A stretch of 64,000 nucleotides of DNA, from the NCBI GenBank assembly GCA_029891345.1, contig CM056994.1:222309991-222373990 (forward strand), in the 5' to 3' direction. Of this stretch, positions 12,918-24,885 are shown one piece after another; position 1 is the first letter of the stretch, and each line of letters opens with the position of its first letter. The notes beneath the pieces are model-generated. The model was not told the DNA's origin. It ran no database searches and saw nothing but the letters and a program-made list of their open reading frames with translations. A program made the position numbers and the translations under genes. Origin of the DNA: Dryococelus australis (lineage: Eukaryota; Arthropoda; Insecta; Phasmatodea; Phasmatidae).

Positions 12918-15563
12918 TGGTAGCAGAGAGCCATGGTTTTTAAGTGTGAAGAAAGATAGAATGAAAGAAGCTAAACTAAACTACATGGTGGAAAAAAAAG
13001 ATTTTATTCTTCAGACATTTTATGGAACAAACTACGATAAATAGAAAATAATGAAGTTGTTTCTGGAAACGAAAAACTGCTACGAAGTCCTATAACATGA
13101 TAAGCATCAAGGTAAGTGTGAAAAATATTGGTTTAAAGTGGAAATTAAAGCTAAAATTTACACAGTTAACAGTGTTCACAATGCTCAGCTAGAACTAATA
13201 ATATCAGAAACCACTGCAAAGGATAGGCTATGCTTAGAAGGTTTAATAAATCATATCTGCCTAAAAGTGTCGCAAATAAGTTATTGTGCAAAAAAACTTT
13301 TAGAGATAAAAATTAAGGAAACTGATAATCCTGTAGAATTCTATAATACATTTGAAAAACTATGCAATAGGTTGAGAAATGCAGGCGAAAAAGTGAACAA
13401 GGAAGACAAATTAAATTATATGTTACTATCTTTGCCAGAAAGTTTCACACGCATTGTAAATATTATCGATGCATTACCATAAAAAGAAAGTCAGTTGAAT
13501 ATGTCAAGTCAAAATTATTATTGGAACATAAGAAATGAGAATCAAGTAGCGATGAAAATTATTTACGAACTTCCAAATCACACAGAGCAAGAGATGTAAA
13601 TATACAACAATGATTCAAACAAAACAGATTTATTTATGGTAATAAAAATATATGTTATAGATGTAATAAGCCAGGTAATATTCAAAGAAATTGTCCGAAT
13701 ACAAACTGGAAGAAACACTTTTATAATCAAAGAGAAAATACGACACAGAGAGAAAAATATTATTCATTGTAAATGTTAAGGCATCCTAAATGAATTCATC
13801 GAACATCACTGAAGTTAGCAATGAAAATGACAGTTGGCTGTTGGATAGTGGATATTCATATCGTATCTTAAATGATAAATATTTCTGTGAGTACAAAACT
13901 ATGTCATGTTGGAATTTAGGTGGATGATAGCTTCTCTCTAAAAGCTGATAAAATTATTAATATTATATAAAGTATTTCAATGTTGAAGGCATACTCATCG
14001 AAACTGTAATTATGTGCCGAATATGTAACAAAATTTACCGAGTGTTTCACTCATTGTCAGTAAGAAAAATGTGATAACATTCAATAACGATACACTGAAA
14101 TTTATGTATCAAGAAATGATTTAATTGCTGTTGCGTTAAAGAAAAGTTAATTTTTGGAACTGGCAGGCACAGTAGGATACATAAATAATGTAAACTTTTA
14201 CACAAGTGACACTCCAATATCAAATAAGGAAAAATTACTTAGAATTCTTGGTCACATTAATCTCAATAACCTAAAATAATTGTGTGAAAAACATGCACTA
14301 AATAGTCGAACTACCAACATTGAAAATGTTTATATGCAATGTGAAATTTGCTTAACAACTAAACTTTCTAACTTGCCATTTGAAAATAATAAGACATAAG
14401 GCAAATTATATATTGGAAATGATTTACACAGATGTCCATGTGTCAATTAATCTTACTGGATATAAAGGTGAAAGATTTCTCGTAACATTTATTGACGACC
14501 ATAGAAGAAATGCTATGGCATAATGAATCAAAAATAAAAGTAAAGTTTTTGACTTCTTCGTACACTATAAAACTAATACAAATCAGACTGGCAAAAATAT
14601 AAAATAAATTTGTTTTGATAATGTAAGGGAGTACATCAACAAAATTTTTTGCAGATTCATGAAACAAGAAGGTATATATTTTAAACCAGTTCCAGCACAC
14701 ACTCGCGAATTAAAGGGTGATGTGGAAAGATACACCCACCATCATGGATCACTGCAGATGTTTATTATCTGAAGAAAATATTAACAAGTGTTACTGCCCT
14801 GAATGCATACATATTGAATTTTATTTAGGGAACAGATTACTGACAAACACAAATATCACAAACACAACTTACGAGATATTTTTCTACAAGAAACTAACTG
14901 CTTTAGATCTCGGAATATATGGAAGTACAGTTTTTGTAAGAATTCTTGAAGAGTGTAGAAAATCCAAGCTACATCCAAAAGCTGTTAAGGGTATGCTCAC
15001 TGAATACACATGTGTGAGTTACAAAATACTGATAGATGATAAAGTCATTGTCAATTGCCATGTGAAGTTTGTTGGAGAAAAAAAACAAAATGCATAATGT
15101 CCACTAATAATGAAAGGAGAGTAATAAAATAAAAAGTAACGAGACAAAGGAAAAAGTGAGTGAAGAAAAGGCTGAGGAAGGAAATAATACCGAGATTAAG
15201 GAGGTGAGTAGGATTGATATTTCACCGAGGGAAATAAGATTGCCAAGGATATTTAATGATCATGTCGTTTATATGAACTTCAGTGATATGTCAAATATTA
15301 GTTACAAAGAAGCTTTGAACAGTTCAGAGTCTGCAAAATGGCAAAAAGCAATTAATGAAGTGATTGGTAGTTTAATGGAAAACAAAATCTGAGAAATAGT
15401 TAATGAAGTTTGATAAAAGTGGAGAAATAGGGATGAGAAATTATAGTCAATTTTTGGTTGGTAAGTCTTAAGAAAAAACAGATCTTGTAGACACAGTAGT
15501 TATTAATGAGTAAAGGCATTACATAATTTAATGATTTGACAAAGATACAAAATCAAGAAGGTG

Positions 15564-15671
15564 TGTTAAAGTGATTTCTGTACTAAGATAATTCATTCTC
15601 TATGGAAATGTTAGTGTTTTGCTTTAGGTCTCAAAATGTGGGGCTTGCATGTAGTTAAAGAAATTGAAAAA

Positions 15672-15735
<64 letters not shown>

Positions 15736-15789
15736 TTTTTTTTAAACAGTGTTTACGAATGAATGACAAATTAACAAAAAATTCCAACA
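15564..15789 (+). repeat. Right LTR of the copia-type fossil, with microsatellite
   Basis: Starts TGTTAAAGTGATTTC and ends AAATTCCAACA. It is about 40 bp longer than the left LTR because of a (CT)n(TG)n(TA)n tract at about 15674-15736. Confidence 0.85.
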
Positions 15790-16090
15790 GAATCAACACC
15801 AATTCATGTAACAATGCGAACCCATGCACACCAATCCACTACAATGCGAATCAATCCGCACCAATCCACATCAATGCAAACCTATGCAAACCAATACTTC
15901 ACAATCGACAGTAATCTACAACAATCCTTCGCAATTCTCAGATGAATCCCACTCCTTCCGCCAACCCCACTCCTTCGGCCAATCCCAATCCTTCGACCAA
16001 TCCCAATCCTTAGCAATCTTCCTTTGCAATCCACAAAAATCCAAATTAATCTTTCTATCAATCTCAGTCCTATCGATCCTTCGGTTTCTC
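15790..16090. repeat. CAATCC-rich degenerate tandem tract, right piece
   Basis: Short units such as CAATCCACATCAATGCAAAC and CCAATCCCAATCCTTCGA repeat irregularly. Before the copia insertion this was continuous with 12670-12732. It occupies the same place in the left arm of the inverted repeat as the TA/CA microsatellite does in the right arm. Confidence 0.6.
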
Positions 16091-16091
16091 T

Positions 16092-17006
16092 CCCACCCTT
16101 ACACATAGAAATTACATTCGTTCGCCAACCTTCTCCAAATTTGTACATGTCGACAGAATCAATTATTTGTATGCAGTCAGCTATCCATGCATTTTTATAC
16201 TAACATCTTTATTATCGTACTATATGCAGATCTTTGTCAATAGTCGGGTGTTCATAGCACCACTTTAAAGTTGTGAGTGAAAAAAAGGTCGAGACAAAAA
16301 TATTTCGTAATTACAATCTCAGAAGAAATCAGTTCATCACATAATGCGACATATCCCCCAACCCTTCAGTTTACTAATGATTGAGGATATCTCAATGTGC
16401 ATGAGATACCGTCCATTTTGAAGGTCAACCAAATATCTGAGTATCAACAAGTTAATTCGGGTTTTCGGGAAATGTGTAGCAAGTATTCTCGGCGTCTTCT
16501 GCCTTCATGTCGCTTGTTGCAGCAAATGTGTTTGAGGGGTGTGTCAGCTCATCCAGGAAATCGAAATTATCGTCTTCAGCACCACCACTGTCATGTTAAT
16601 TTTGATCAGTACTATGTGCATGGTCATTTTCACCTCTTGTGTATTCTATATTAAAATTATTTATATTTGTAGCAAGAGTTGTAAGCACATCAGTATTTAG
16701 AGCCGACGACCGTTTATATTGAAGTACGTCGATTTCCCGCGAAAGTATTTCAAGGGTACATTCGAAACAAACCGACTTTTCTGCTCTCATTCCATCTTTA
16801 TTATTAACTGTCTAATTATAATCGCCTTCCAAATCGATGTAGCAAGAGGTAATGCCGGCAACACTTGCTGACTCTCATTAGACTATTCATAGGTAATCTA
16901 GGTAGGTTCTTTCAATGTATTGCCTTGCGCAAACTGCAAGAGATCAATGTCGTGATGCTTCATCGCGTGAAAAGGACTCTTAGTACAGGCCGTTCTCTCA
17001 TTACCG
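16092..17006 (+). repeat. Inverted-repeat arm 1, part a
   Basis: Diverged inverted copy of 20425-22872. Anchors: GAAATTACATTCGTTCGCCA (near 16108) against its complement near 22855; TGCAGTCAGCTATCCATGCA (near 16177) against 22520; TTCAGTTTACTAATGATTGA (near 16364) against 22285; ACAGGCCGTTCTCTCAT (near 16985) against 20490. Read on the minus strand it carries a peptide also found in arm 2 (CFECTLEILSREIDVLQYKR here; CLEYTLASLSREINEL in arm 2). Arm 2 has about 270 bp (22560-22830) absent here. Confidence 0.75.
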
Positions 17007-17128
17007 TCATATATATATATATAAAAATGTTTTTTTGTCCCGTATGCGTTCCTATACCATTCATCCGAGTACGATGAAACTTTGGTAAGTAGTTCTGCGC
17101 AAGCCCGGGTAGGTTTCTGAGTTGGTAA

Positions 17129-17274
17129 AATCATTTTACAATAGGTAGCGCGCGAGTCGTTTCAACAAATGAGTATCTATGTAGATATACCATTGATCTG
17201 ATTGCGATCATCCGATTGCGATTAGTACAATCATTTTACAATAGGTGGCGCGTGAGTCGTTTGAACAAATGAGT
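17129..17274 (+). repeat. Two 46-bp direct repeats inside the Helitron
   Basis: Copies at 17129-17174 and 17229-17274 (AATCATTTTACAATAGGTAG then CGCGAGTCGTTTCAACAAAT, with a few changes), exactly 100 bp apart. They lie between the Helitron 5' end and its ORF. Confidence 0.7.
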
Positions 17275-17740
17275 TTATTCTAGCTATTGTCTTACAAAAG
17301 ACAGATGATGAAGATGACGTACCTAATCAAAATATGACAAATTGTTCAGTTTCATATCTACAATCTATGGGAACAGATCAGGGACTTGATTATTGATTGA
17401 CAATCTAAACAAACTTTGTTTAATATTACTTTTATAAACAAGACTAATTACTAATTTGTAACTTCAAGTTACATTTAACTGTACTATCGTTTGAATATAG
17501 TTTATTTTGAGCAGACAAAAATGTTTTATTTGTCCATCATTTCATACTTTACCTAGTCTCCTAATCGAATTATATATAATTTCTAGGTACATTGCCTTAA
17601 CGAACCCTGTATTTATAGAATAATAAACGTGTTTATTATATTACTATATTTCATATAGTTTAGCGGCAGTTCGTGTGTGACATAAGTGGTGTTGATTGTG
17701 AATATCATCACAAAGCATTTCTTTCGCTATAAAATCAAAT

Positions 17741-18049
17741 ATGCCACCCAAACGAAAAGCGATTGGCCGATCTACACCTCAAGCAAAAAGGACAAAGGCA
17801 TCACGAGCTTCAGAAACCGACGAGCAACGGGAAGTAAGACTGGAAACCATTCGAGTACGCACTGCTCAAGCACAGGGACAATCGCTACCAGTGTGTGGAC
17901 TAAATTTGGAAAATCCATGCTCCTCACAATGCTTCTCACATGGACAGTTGTATGTGGCCTGCTCACGCGTCGGGAAATCATCTGACTTATTCGTGTACGC
18001 ACCAGACAGAAAAACAAAAAATATTGTGTATCGAAAAGCACTTCAATAA
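17741..18049 (+). CDS. Helitron mini-ORF: RepHel N-terminus fused to helicase C-terminus
   Basis: A 102-residue open frame from ATG to TAA. Residues 1-45 (MPPKRKAIGRSTPQAKRTKA...) have the basic look of the extreme N-terminus of Helitron RepHel proteins. Residues 50-102 match the extreme C-terminus of its Pif1-like helicase: CFSHGQLYVACSRVGKSSD is helicase motif VI, followed by LFVYAPDRKTKNIVY and a stop after KALQ. Everything between, including the HUH nuclease and most of the helicase, is gone. It therefore cannot catalyse transposition, but the frame is intact. It is most likely a relic of internal deletion; I have no evidence that it is expressed. Confidence 0.7.
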   Translation: MPPKRKAIGRSTPQAKRTKASRASETDEQREVRLETIRVRTAQAQGQSLPVCGLNLENPCSSQCFSHGQLYVACSRVGKSSDLFVYAPDRKTKNIVYRKALQ

Positions 18050-18116
18050 ACATATTTAAAACACAAACACTTTCTTTCTTTGCGTGGCATTGCAACGCAT
18101 GCCGGGTACTCGATAG

Positions 18117-18178
18117 TTTGACCATAAATGAAAACTCGATCGCAGAATCGGCACTGGCGACCACCAGTTAACTCCATG
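18117..18178 (+). repeat. Inverted-repeat arm 1, part b
   Basis: TTTGACCATAAATGAAAACT and CGATCGCAGAATCGGCACTG match the complement of 20430-20480 and continue arm 1 after the Helitron. Similarity fades after CCAGTTAAC, the inner end of the arm. Confidence 0.75.
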
Positions 18179-20022
18179 ATCATTGAGTTCAAAGGTATGT
18201 CTTCGTATTCGTAATATGGCGAGAAAGTGCTAACAAATCTGTTCTCCTTGTGCCTTTTTTTAATTTTCTAAAGTTTTGTGGCACTATTATTTTCCAGATT
18301 TTACCTAATGTCTTATGTTTTGATAGTTTTGTCTAATCCATTGAGTTAGTATGTTGGTAAAGTATAGACCAACGCTTTTTTTTTTTTAGGGCAATTGAGT
18401 TATATCAGACATTTTTATTTCAGTCTGGTATTCATACATTGGAGTTAGTACATAGTTAACTTCGCTGCCAAGCCTGGCCGGAAGCCATTCGCTTACTGTG
18501 GACAGCTCAGCTTGCAACGGGATACTAGCTGTCATACTTGCATTTTAAGGTGTTGGATGCTTCTTCCTGTACCTTGTCCGTGCTACTGCCAGAGGTGGAA
18601 CGTATGTAATTTCTTGCTGCAGAACGGTTGTGAGTAGTTGTGGATCATTTTTGGTGCACACAGCGTGCTCTATAAATGGCATCCGAACTAAATTCTGTCA
18701 CCTTTGTCTCCACGTGCAACGAAAATTTTTTATCCGCCGCCGCCAACAGTTTTTTCGTCCGACTTCACTCTGACGTGAAGCCACCATGACGTGTTTGGTG
18801 TATGCCATCATGCGTGGGGACATTTCAGCGACAACTTACAGAGTTCCACGAGTATTTTTGGAGTTAAATATGTGAGCAGTTACTTATCTTCCCTCCAAAT
18901 GGGCCAGTACAGCATCAGTCCTTTCTCCAGTAATACATGCCATGTTTTATCGACTCTGGAATAAGCAATTAAAAGTAATTAATTTTCGCGATTATTTTCC
19001 TTTGTGTGATCCAAAGGGATCATAGTTTTAAAAGAAGTATTATTTGATGTTTTAATTCAACTTTTCAACTATTAAAGTTTTCAAGTATTTATTTCGTTTG
19101 AGAACTACTTGCCCAGCTTCTCTGCACGACTTCGCCTGGAGAGAAGTGCTAGCTTCATGAAACAATTATGTAATCTTGGTTTCATCTGGACCACATCGAT
19201 ACGTAACTAAGTCATAATTGCTTTAACTCATTCCTTATCATTTTTGTGACGTAAAATATGATAAATACTTTAATCTGTCAATTATGAATTATTTTAATGC
19301 GTATCGTTGGCCAAGTAACAGAACATATGCATACGGGGTGCAACTCCAGGGTTTTCAAGGCTTCCAGGGCCATAAGTATTTCAGCATTGTGATTAAATCC
19401 ATTTATGAAAATCGCAATTGTTAATTGAATATTTGATTTGTGAGTCAATTGTTTGTTGTGTAAGCGTTCAAATAGTGTAATTAAAATATTTCGTTTGAAT
19501 CTGCAACCCGATACTCTTTTCAGTTATTAGATTTATGTCTACTTCTGGATGATTATTAACTATTTTAAAACATAGTTAGTAAATTATTACTCAAATCATT
19601 TCTTAGGTAAAATATACGTGGTGTTCCAGTTTACCCAGTGAAACTTCCAAAAAATTAAATAGTAATATTGGATTTATAGTGTGTGGCTTTATGGTAGCAG
19701 AAGAAAATTATAATTTTACGTATGTTTCCAAAGTATAAGTTGTTCGTGAAATTGTATAACATTTTTAATAGACACTATTTGTCTGTTTAATTACCAAACA
19801 AGTAAGAAATTTCTGCCACGCTGAGCATGGCTGGTGTTTATTGTGATTTAAACTGAATATGTGATTAATCGTTCTCAAGCTTTAAGTATTGCATATTTTT
19901 GAAAACAAACAATTTATCACCATGCGACACCACTATACAATTTCACAGTCAGAACTACTGTAATTTTCCATATATAAATGCTATTCTTTTTACAGTAAAA
20001 AGCCTAACTTGTGACCACAAAA
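18179..20022. other. Spacer between the inverted arms
   Basis: AT-rich DNA of 1.8 kb. No transposase, RNA gene or splice-supported exon was recognised. This would be the unique centre if the two arms form one element. Confidence 0.4.
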
Positions 20023-20415
20023 GGCCTTCCACAGTAAAATTTATGTGCAAAAAATGGGAGCACACTGAGAAAAACCACATACTAGTTCGACCCAGAAGAA
20101 AACTTACAGATAATTATGTAATCGTAAATATAGTGATATTGAAATTTTTTACCTATTTTATAAATTATTATTTATAGGTATTATATTCTTATGCGAATAA
20201 GAATTAATTATAATTATTTTATACATAATCATGTAGCTATGTAATTATGGAAGATAATTATTTTTAATTCATATATTTATATAAACATATACCTACAAGC
20301 ATATTTAAATAACATTGATTAAGTATCTGCGTGTTTTCTTCAGGGGCGAATGAGTATGGGGATTTTCTCAGAGTGCTCCTATATTTTTTATATATAAATT
20401 TAATGGTGGAAGGCC
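20023..20415. repeat. Small inverted repeat, arms of about 85 bp
   Basis: Left arm 20023-20110 (GGCCTTCCACAGTAAAATTT, then GAGCACACTGAGAAAAACC) pairs with the complement of 20335-20415 (GGCCTTCCACCATTAAATTT, then GAGCACTCTGAGAAAATCC). The 225-bp loop is almost pure A/T. The right arm abuts the inner end of inverted arm 2. It could be a separate MITE; target duplications were not found. Confidence 0.55.
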
Positions 20416-20424
20416 TGCATCATA

Positions 20425-21092
20425 GCTAACTGGTTGTCAGTGCCGAGTCTGCGATCGAGTTTTCATCTATGGTCAAATTACTTGTCGGCATGAGCGAACG
20501 GCCTGTACGAAGAGTCCTTTTCGATCAATGAAGCATTACGGCATTGGTCCCATGCAGTTTGTACAAGGCGATATATTGAAAGAACATACAGATACCTGCA
20601 AGGATTCGTTTACTGGGAGTCAGCAGGTGTTGCCGGCATTACCTCTTGCTGCATCCAATGGTACCGATTCGACAGGCGATTACGATAATACAATTAATGC
20701 TAAAGACAGAACGAGTGCAGTAGAGTCGGCTTGTTTGGAATATACACTTGCAAGCCTTTCGCGTGAAATTAACGAACTTTAATATAAACGGTCTTTGGCT
20801 CTAAATACTGATGAGCATACAACTCCTGCTACAAAGAAAATCTAATTTAATATAGAATACAAAACAAGAGGTGAAGATGGCCATGAAAAGAGCATGAAGA
20901 CAGTGATAGTACTGAAGACTATGATTACGATTTTCTCGATAAGCTCAAACACCTCTCCAACACATTTGCTGCAACAAGCGACGCGAAGAAGGCACAAAAT
21001 GGCGAGAATGCTGGCAACCTATTTCTCGAAGACCCGAATTAACTTGATGACAGACATATATATGACTGACCTTCAAAAACGCAGGTACCTCA
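20425..21092 (-). repeat. Inverted-repeat arm 2, inner part
   Basis: Reverse-complement match to 16420-17006 and 18117-18178. On the plus strand it reads as a relic coding segment: MKHYGIGPMQFVQGDILKEH, a Ser/Thr/Asp-rich stretch, CLEYTLASLSREINEL, YKRSLALNTDEHTT, then, in other frames, DYDYDFLDKLKHLSNTFAAT. Arm 1 has the same order with many substitutions (MKHHDIDLLQFAQGNTLKEP). The protein family is not recognised. Confidence 0.7.
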
Positions 21093-22246
21093 CAGTGGCG
21101 TAGCCAGGATTTTAGTTTTTTTCTTTTTTGTTGGGCCGGGGAGCGGGCAACTTGGGAATTTCATAAAGGAATACCGAGATCACCAATAAAGAGGGGGGGG
21201 GGGGGTCCTCTCCCGGAAAAAAATTGGATTTCATGATGCAAAGTGGTGCTATTTATGCAGTTTTCGTACCTAATCATTGAATATGCCGCTGGTAGAAATA
21301 TCTATTGTTTTTAAGATAAAGGAGCGAAAAGTGGGGTGCCTTCTGGCTACGCCTCTGCAACGAGTAAAACTAACAAATAGAACATAAGATATTAACATTC
21401 TAATAATAAAAAAAACATTTAAAAGTTAAAAGTATTAAAAAAACATATAATTAAGTCCGCAATAAAGAAATGAACCACGTACTAATGTTTTTTGGTCACT
21501 CTTTTGCCTAAAACATTTAAATAAGCAGCAGTCTTCTGTTCTTTGCGAATTTCTCAAACATATCTTCTTTGCCATGCGCGTTCAAGGCCAAATATGAAGG
21601 GACCTATACGGGCGATAATAACTCGCGTGCCTGGCGCCTCGCCGCTCATACGCACAATGCGTGCAGTGTCTCCGCAGTTTCGCTGTACTTTGCAAATTAA
21701 ATCTGCAACAGTAGGACTTTACTAGTCGTCGAAAGCCCACAGATTAAACTACTTCCGCGCGGTTGTAGATTTCTCGTACTCGTTACAGAAACTGCGCAAT
21801 CCAGCAGTGAACATGTGATTTTTTGCCGTTTTCACGATCTTTTTCCCCTTTAAATGCGCGTAATATGCTAAAAGTGAAACCGTACAGTATTAGATACTTG
21901 ATCTGTGTTTCTTTTGCTCAAAAGTCTTATTTCTATAACTCTTATTTATCGAGAAAAGCATAAACGTGTAAACAAGAATTTCACAGAAAATCGGCTGGTA
22001 CTATATCCTCTTAAGCAAAAAATAATTCCAGCGCCCATAAGCACTGTAGTAAAGGTTACTCCCCTTTGTCATCTATCAGATTATTAAAAATTGAAAATGA
22101 GTGTGTGCGAAAATTTGTATAATTAAGTGACTTAAGTATGCTCAAATATAAAACATTAAAACAGTATAGGTTTATATTTTCAAAATTAAGATTTTAACAT
22201 TCGGGGAGGGGGGGGGGGGCTTCAGCTTCACCTGGATACGCTCCTA
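21093..22246. mobile_element. hAT-like non-autonomous element inside arm 2
   Basis: Ends are inverted: CAGTGGCGTAGCCAGGATTT on the left, and the complement of the right end reads TAGGAGCGTATCCAGGTGAA. Imperfect 8-bp target duplications flank it (GTACCTCA at 21085-21092, GTATCTCT at 22247-22254). Arm 1 shows the uninterrupted site near 16400-16425. G-rich runs near both ends (21192-21206 and 22206-22219) are typical of this class. A second inward-facing end, CTGGCTACGCCTCTG at 21343-21357, suggests an internal duplication or a smaller MITE within. No transposase was recognised. Confidence 0.65.
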
Positions 22247-22872
22247 GTATCTCTCTTACATTAACAAGGTATCTTCATTCCTTAGTAAACTGAAGGATCT
22301 GGGGACATACCGCATAACGTGATGAACTGCTTTATTCTGAAATTGTTTTTACAAAATAATAATAAATTATCATTATATAATAATTTGTCATCCTTTATTT
22401 TTGTCTGTCGCATCCTTTATTTCCTCACAACTTTAAAGTGGTTCTATTAGCACTACTATTAATGGAAAGATCTGCATTTATAATGATGATAGAATCTTTA
22501 GTATAAAAATGCATGGATAGTTGACTGCATACAACTCAATTATTCCAGTGGATCATTAAAAAGTATTAAGTCTGAGAAATCCCGATTACGTTAGTAAAAA
22601 GAGCTTCAGTCAAGCAATTATTAATAAAAATATTGAAATATAAATTAGGGTATATTATTCACTACTGTCTATATATCAATGCTTGCAAGATACCTATATC
22701 AATAGCAACTGGAGCATTGCATTATGCTCAGATTTCGGAGAAATGTTTCAAAATTGTTTATGCTCTAGTGTAAAGTAATACTTTTTTATTTGTGCCCTTT
22801 TTACCGCCAAACTAAGATATTCTTCGGCAAGTATAAATTTGGAGATAGTTGGCGGGCGAATGTAATTTCTAT
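22247..22872 (-). repeat. Inverted-repeat arm 2, outer part
   Basis: 22247-22560 and 22832-22872 match the complement of 16400 down to 16100. The intervening 270 bp (about 22560-22830) has no counterpart in arm 1; it was either lost there or inserted here. Confidence 0.7.
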
Positions 22873-24885
22873 ATACATACACATACACATATATATAACA
22901 TACACATACACATACATACACATACACATACACACATATATATATACACATACACACATATATACCATACACATACATATATACACATATACATATATAT
23001 ATATACATACACATACACATATATATATATACATACACTACACATAATATATACATACATACAACAATATATATACATCACAACTATATATATACATACA
23101 CAACACATATATATATATAATACAACCATAACATACACACCATATAACTCACATACTATTACTACCATTATATATATACATACACAACATACACATATAT
23201 AATATACATACACATATAATCTAATACAACAACACATAATATATATATACCACAATAACACATATAATATACTACACATACACAAATATATATACACATA
23301 CACATATATATATATATACAATACACATATATATATCATACACTACACATACATATATATAATACTAACATACACATAAATATATAATACACATACACAT
23401 ACTAATAACAATATACACATACACATATATATATACATACACATACACATATATATATAATACACATACACATATATATAATCATCACATACACATAATA
23501 TATACATACACATACACATTATAAATAATACACACATACACATATATATATAATACACATACACATATATATATACAATACACATACACATATATATACT
23601 ATACAACATCACATATATTTTAAATACACATACACATAATATATATATATACACATACACATATATATAATACAATACACATATATATAATAACATACAC
23701 ATATACATTATAATACATAACATAATATATATATACATACACATAATATATAATACACATAATACATACACATAATATACACATAAATAATACACATACA
23801 TATATATACACATATACATACACATTAATATATACCATACACAATATACAATACAACATATAATATATACTACACATACCATATATATCTATACAATATC
23901 ACATACAATACACATATATATAACATACATACACATATATATATACATAACTACACAATATATATACATACAATACAATATATATAATACATAACATACA
24001 CATATTATATACATACATACACATAATATATACATACACAATAATATACATATACATATATAACATACACATATATAATACATACATACACATATATATA
24101 TACAACATACACATATATATATACTAAACATACACATATATATATACATACAAATATATAATATATACACTACACATATAATAATACAATACACATATAT
24201 ATACACATACACATATATAATACAATACACATATAATATACATACATACACATATATATACATACACAATAATATATAATACATACACATATATATATAC
24301 AATACACATAATACACACATATATATAATACACATATATATACTAACATACACACTATAATATACTACAATACACATATATAATACATACACATACACAT
24401 ATAATACACTAACATACACACATATATATACATACACATATAAACAACAATATATAATACATACACATACACATATTATATACATACACAACATATATAC
24501 ATACACATACAACATACACATCATATATACAACATCATACACATATAATACCATACACACAACACATATATAACAATACACATACACATATATAAACAAC
24601 AAACACATATATATTATATATACACATATATAATATATATAATATATAATATACATATATATATACATAATATCATAACATATCATATACATACATAATA
24701 CATACATACATACATATAATACATACACATACATAATACATACATAACCATACATACATACATACAATAATACATACATACATACATAATACATACATAC
24801 ATACATAATACAACATACATCATATATACATACACACATACATAATTTATACATACACACATATATATTATACATACACACAATA
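22873..24885. repeat. Irregular TA/CA microsatellite, 2 kb
   Basis: Only combinations of ATACACATACACATATATAT. The units are irregular, with many single-base irregularities. Long open frames here are an artefact of having no stop codons in the (TA/CA) alphabet. It begins directly at the outer end of arm 2. Confidence 0.9.

Larger units (their letters stand above)
12733..15789 (+). mobile_element. Ty1/copia-type LTR retrotransposon, fossil
   Basis: A complete LTR-to-LTR insertion, shortened inside and broken in many places. LTRs lie at 12733-12917 and 15564-15789, and perfect 5-bp target duplications (GAATC) flank them at 12728-12732 and 15790-15794. Just inside the left LTR is TGGTAGCAGAG, which fits a primer site for initiator methionine tRNA as in copia elements. 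In order: a gag-like frame (13138-13482); a CCHC zinc knuckle near 13660 (CYRCNKPGNIQRNC); a DSG-type protease scrap near 13840; a GAG-pre-integrase region near 14240-14370; integrase pieces 14400-15090; and the linker before reverse transcriptase (15156-15392). Reverse transcriptase and RNase H are not seen. The LTRs look about 80% alike, so the insertion is old. Confidence 0.85.
17007..18116 (+). mobile_element. Non-autonomous Helitron with residual RepHel ORF
   Basis: The 5' end is a typical insect Helitron start: TCATATATATATATATAAAA, then a CCGTATGCGTTCC...GATGAAACTTTGG segment. The 3' end has the short hairpin GGCATTGCAACGCATGCC followed by GGGTACTCGATAG and a T, close to the canonical GGGTAC(N)CTAG|T end. 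Inside lies a 102-codon ORF joining the start and end of the autonomous protein. A 46-bp direct repeat (17129-17174 and 17229-17274) lies upstream of it. The inverted arm at 20425-20500 preserves the same flanks without the element, giving an empty site (ACAGGCCGTTCGCTCAT...AATTTGACCATAGATG). Confidence 0.8.
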
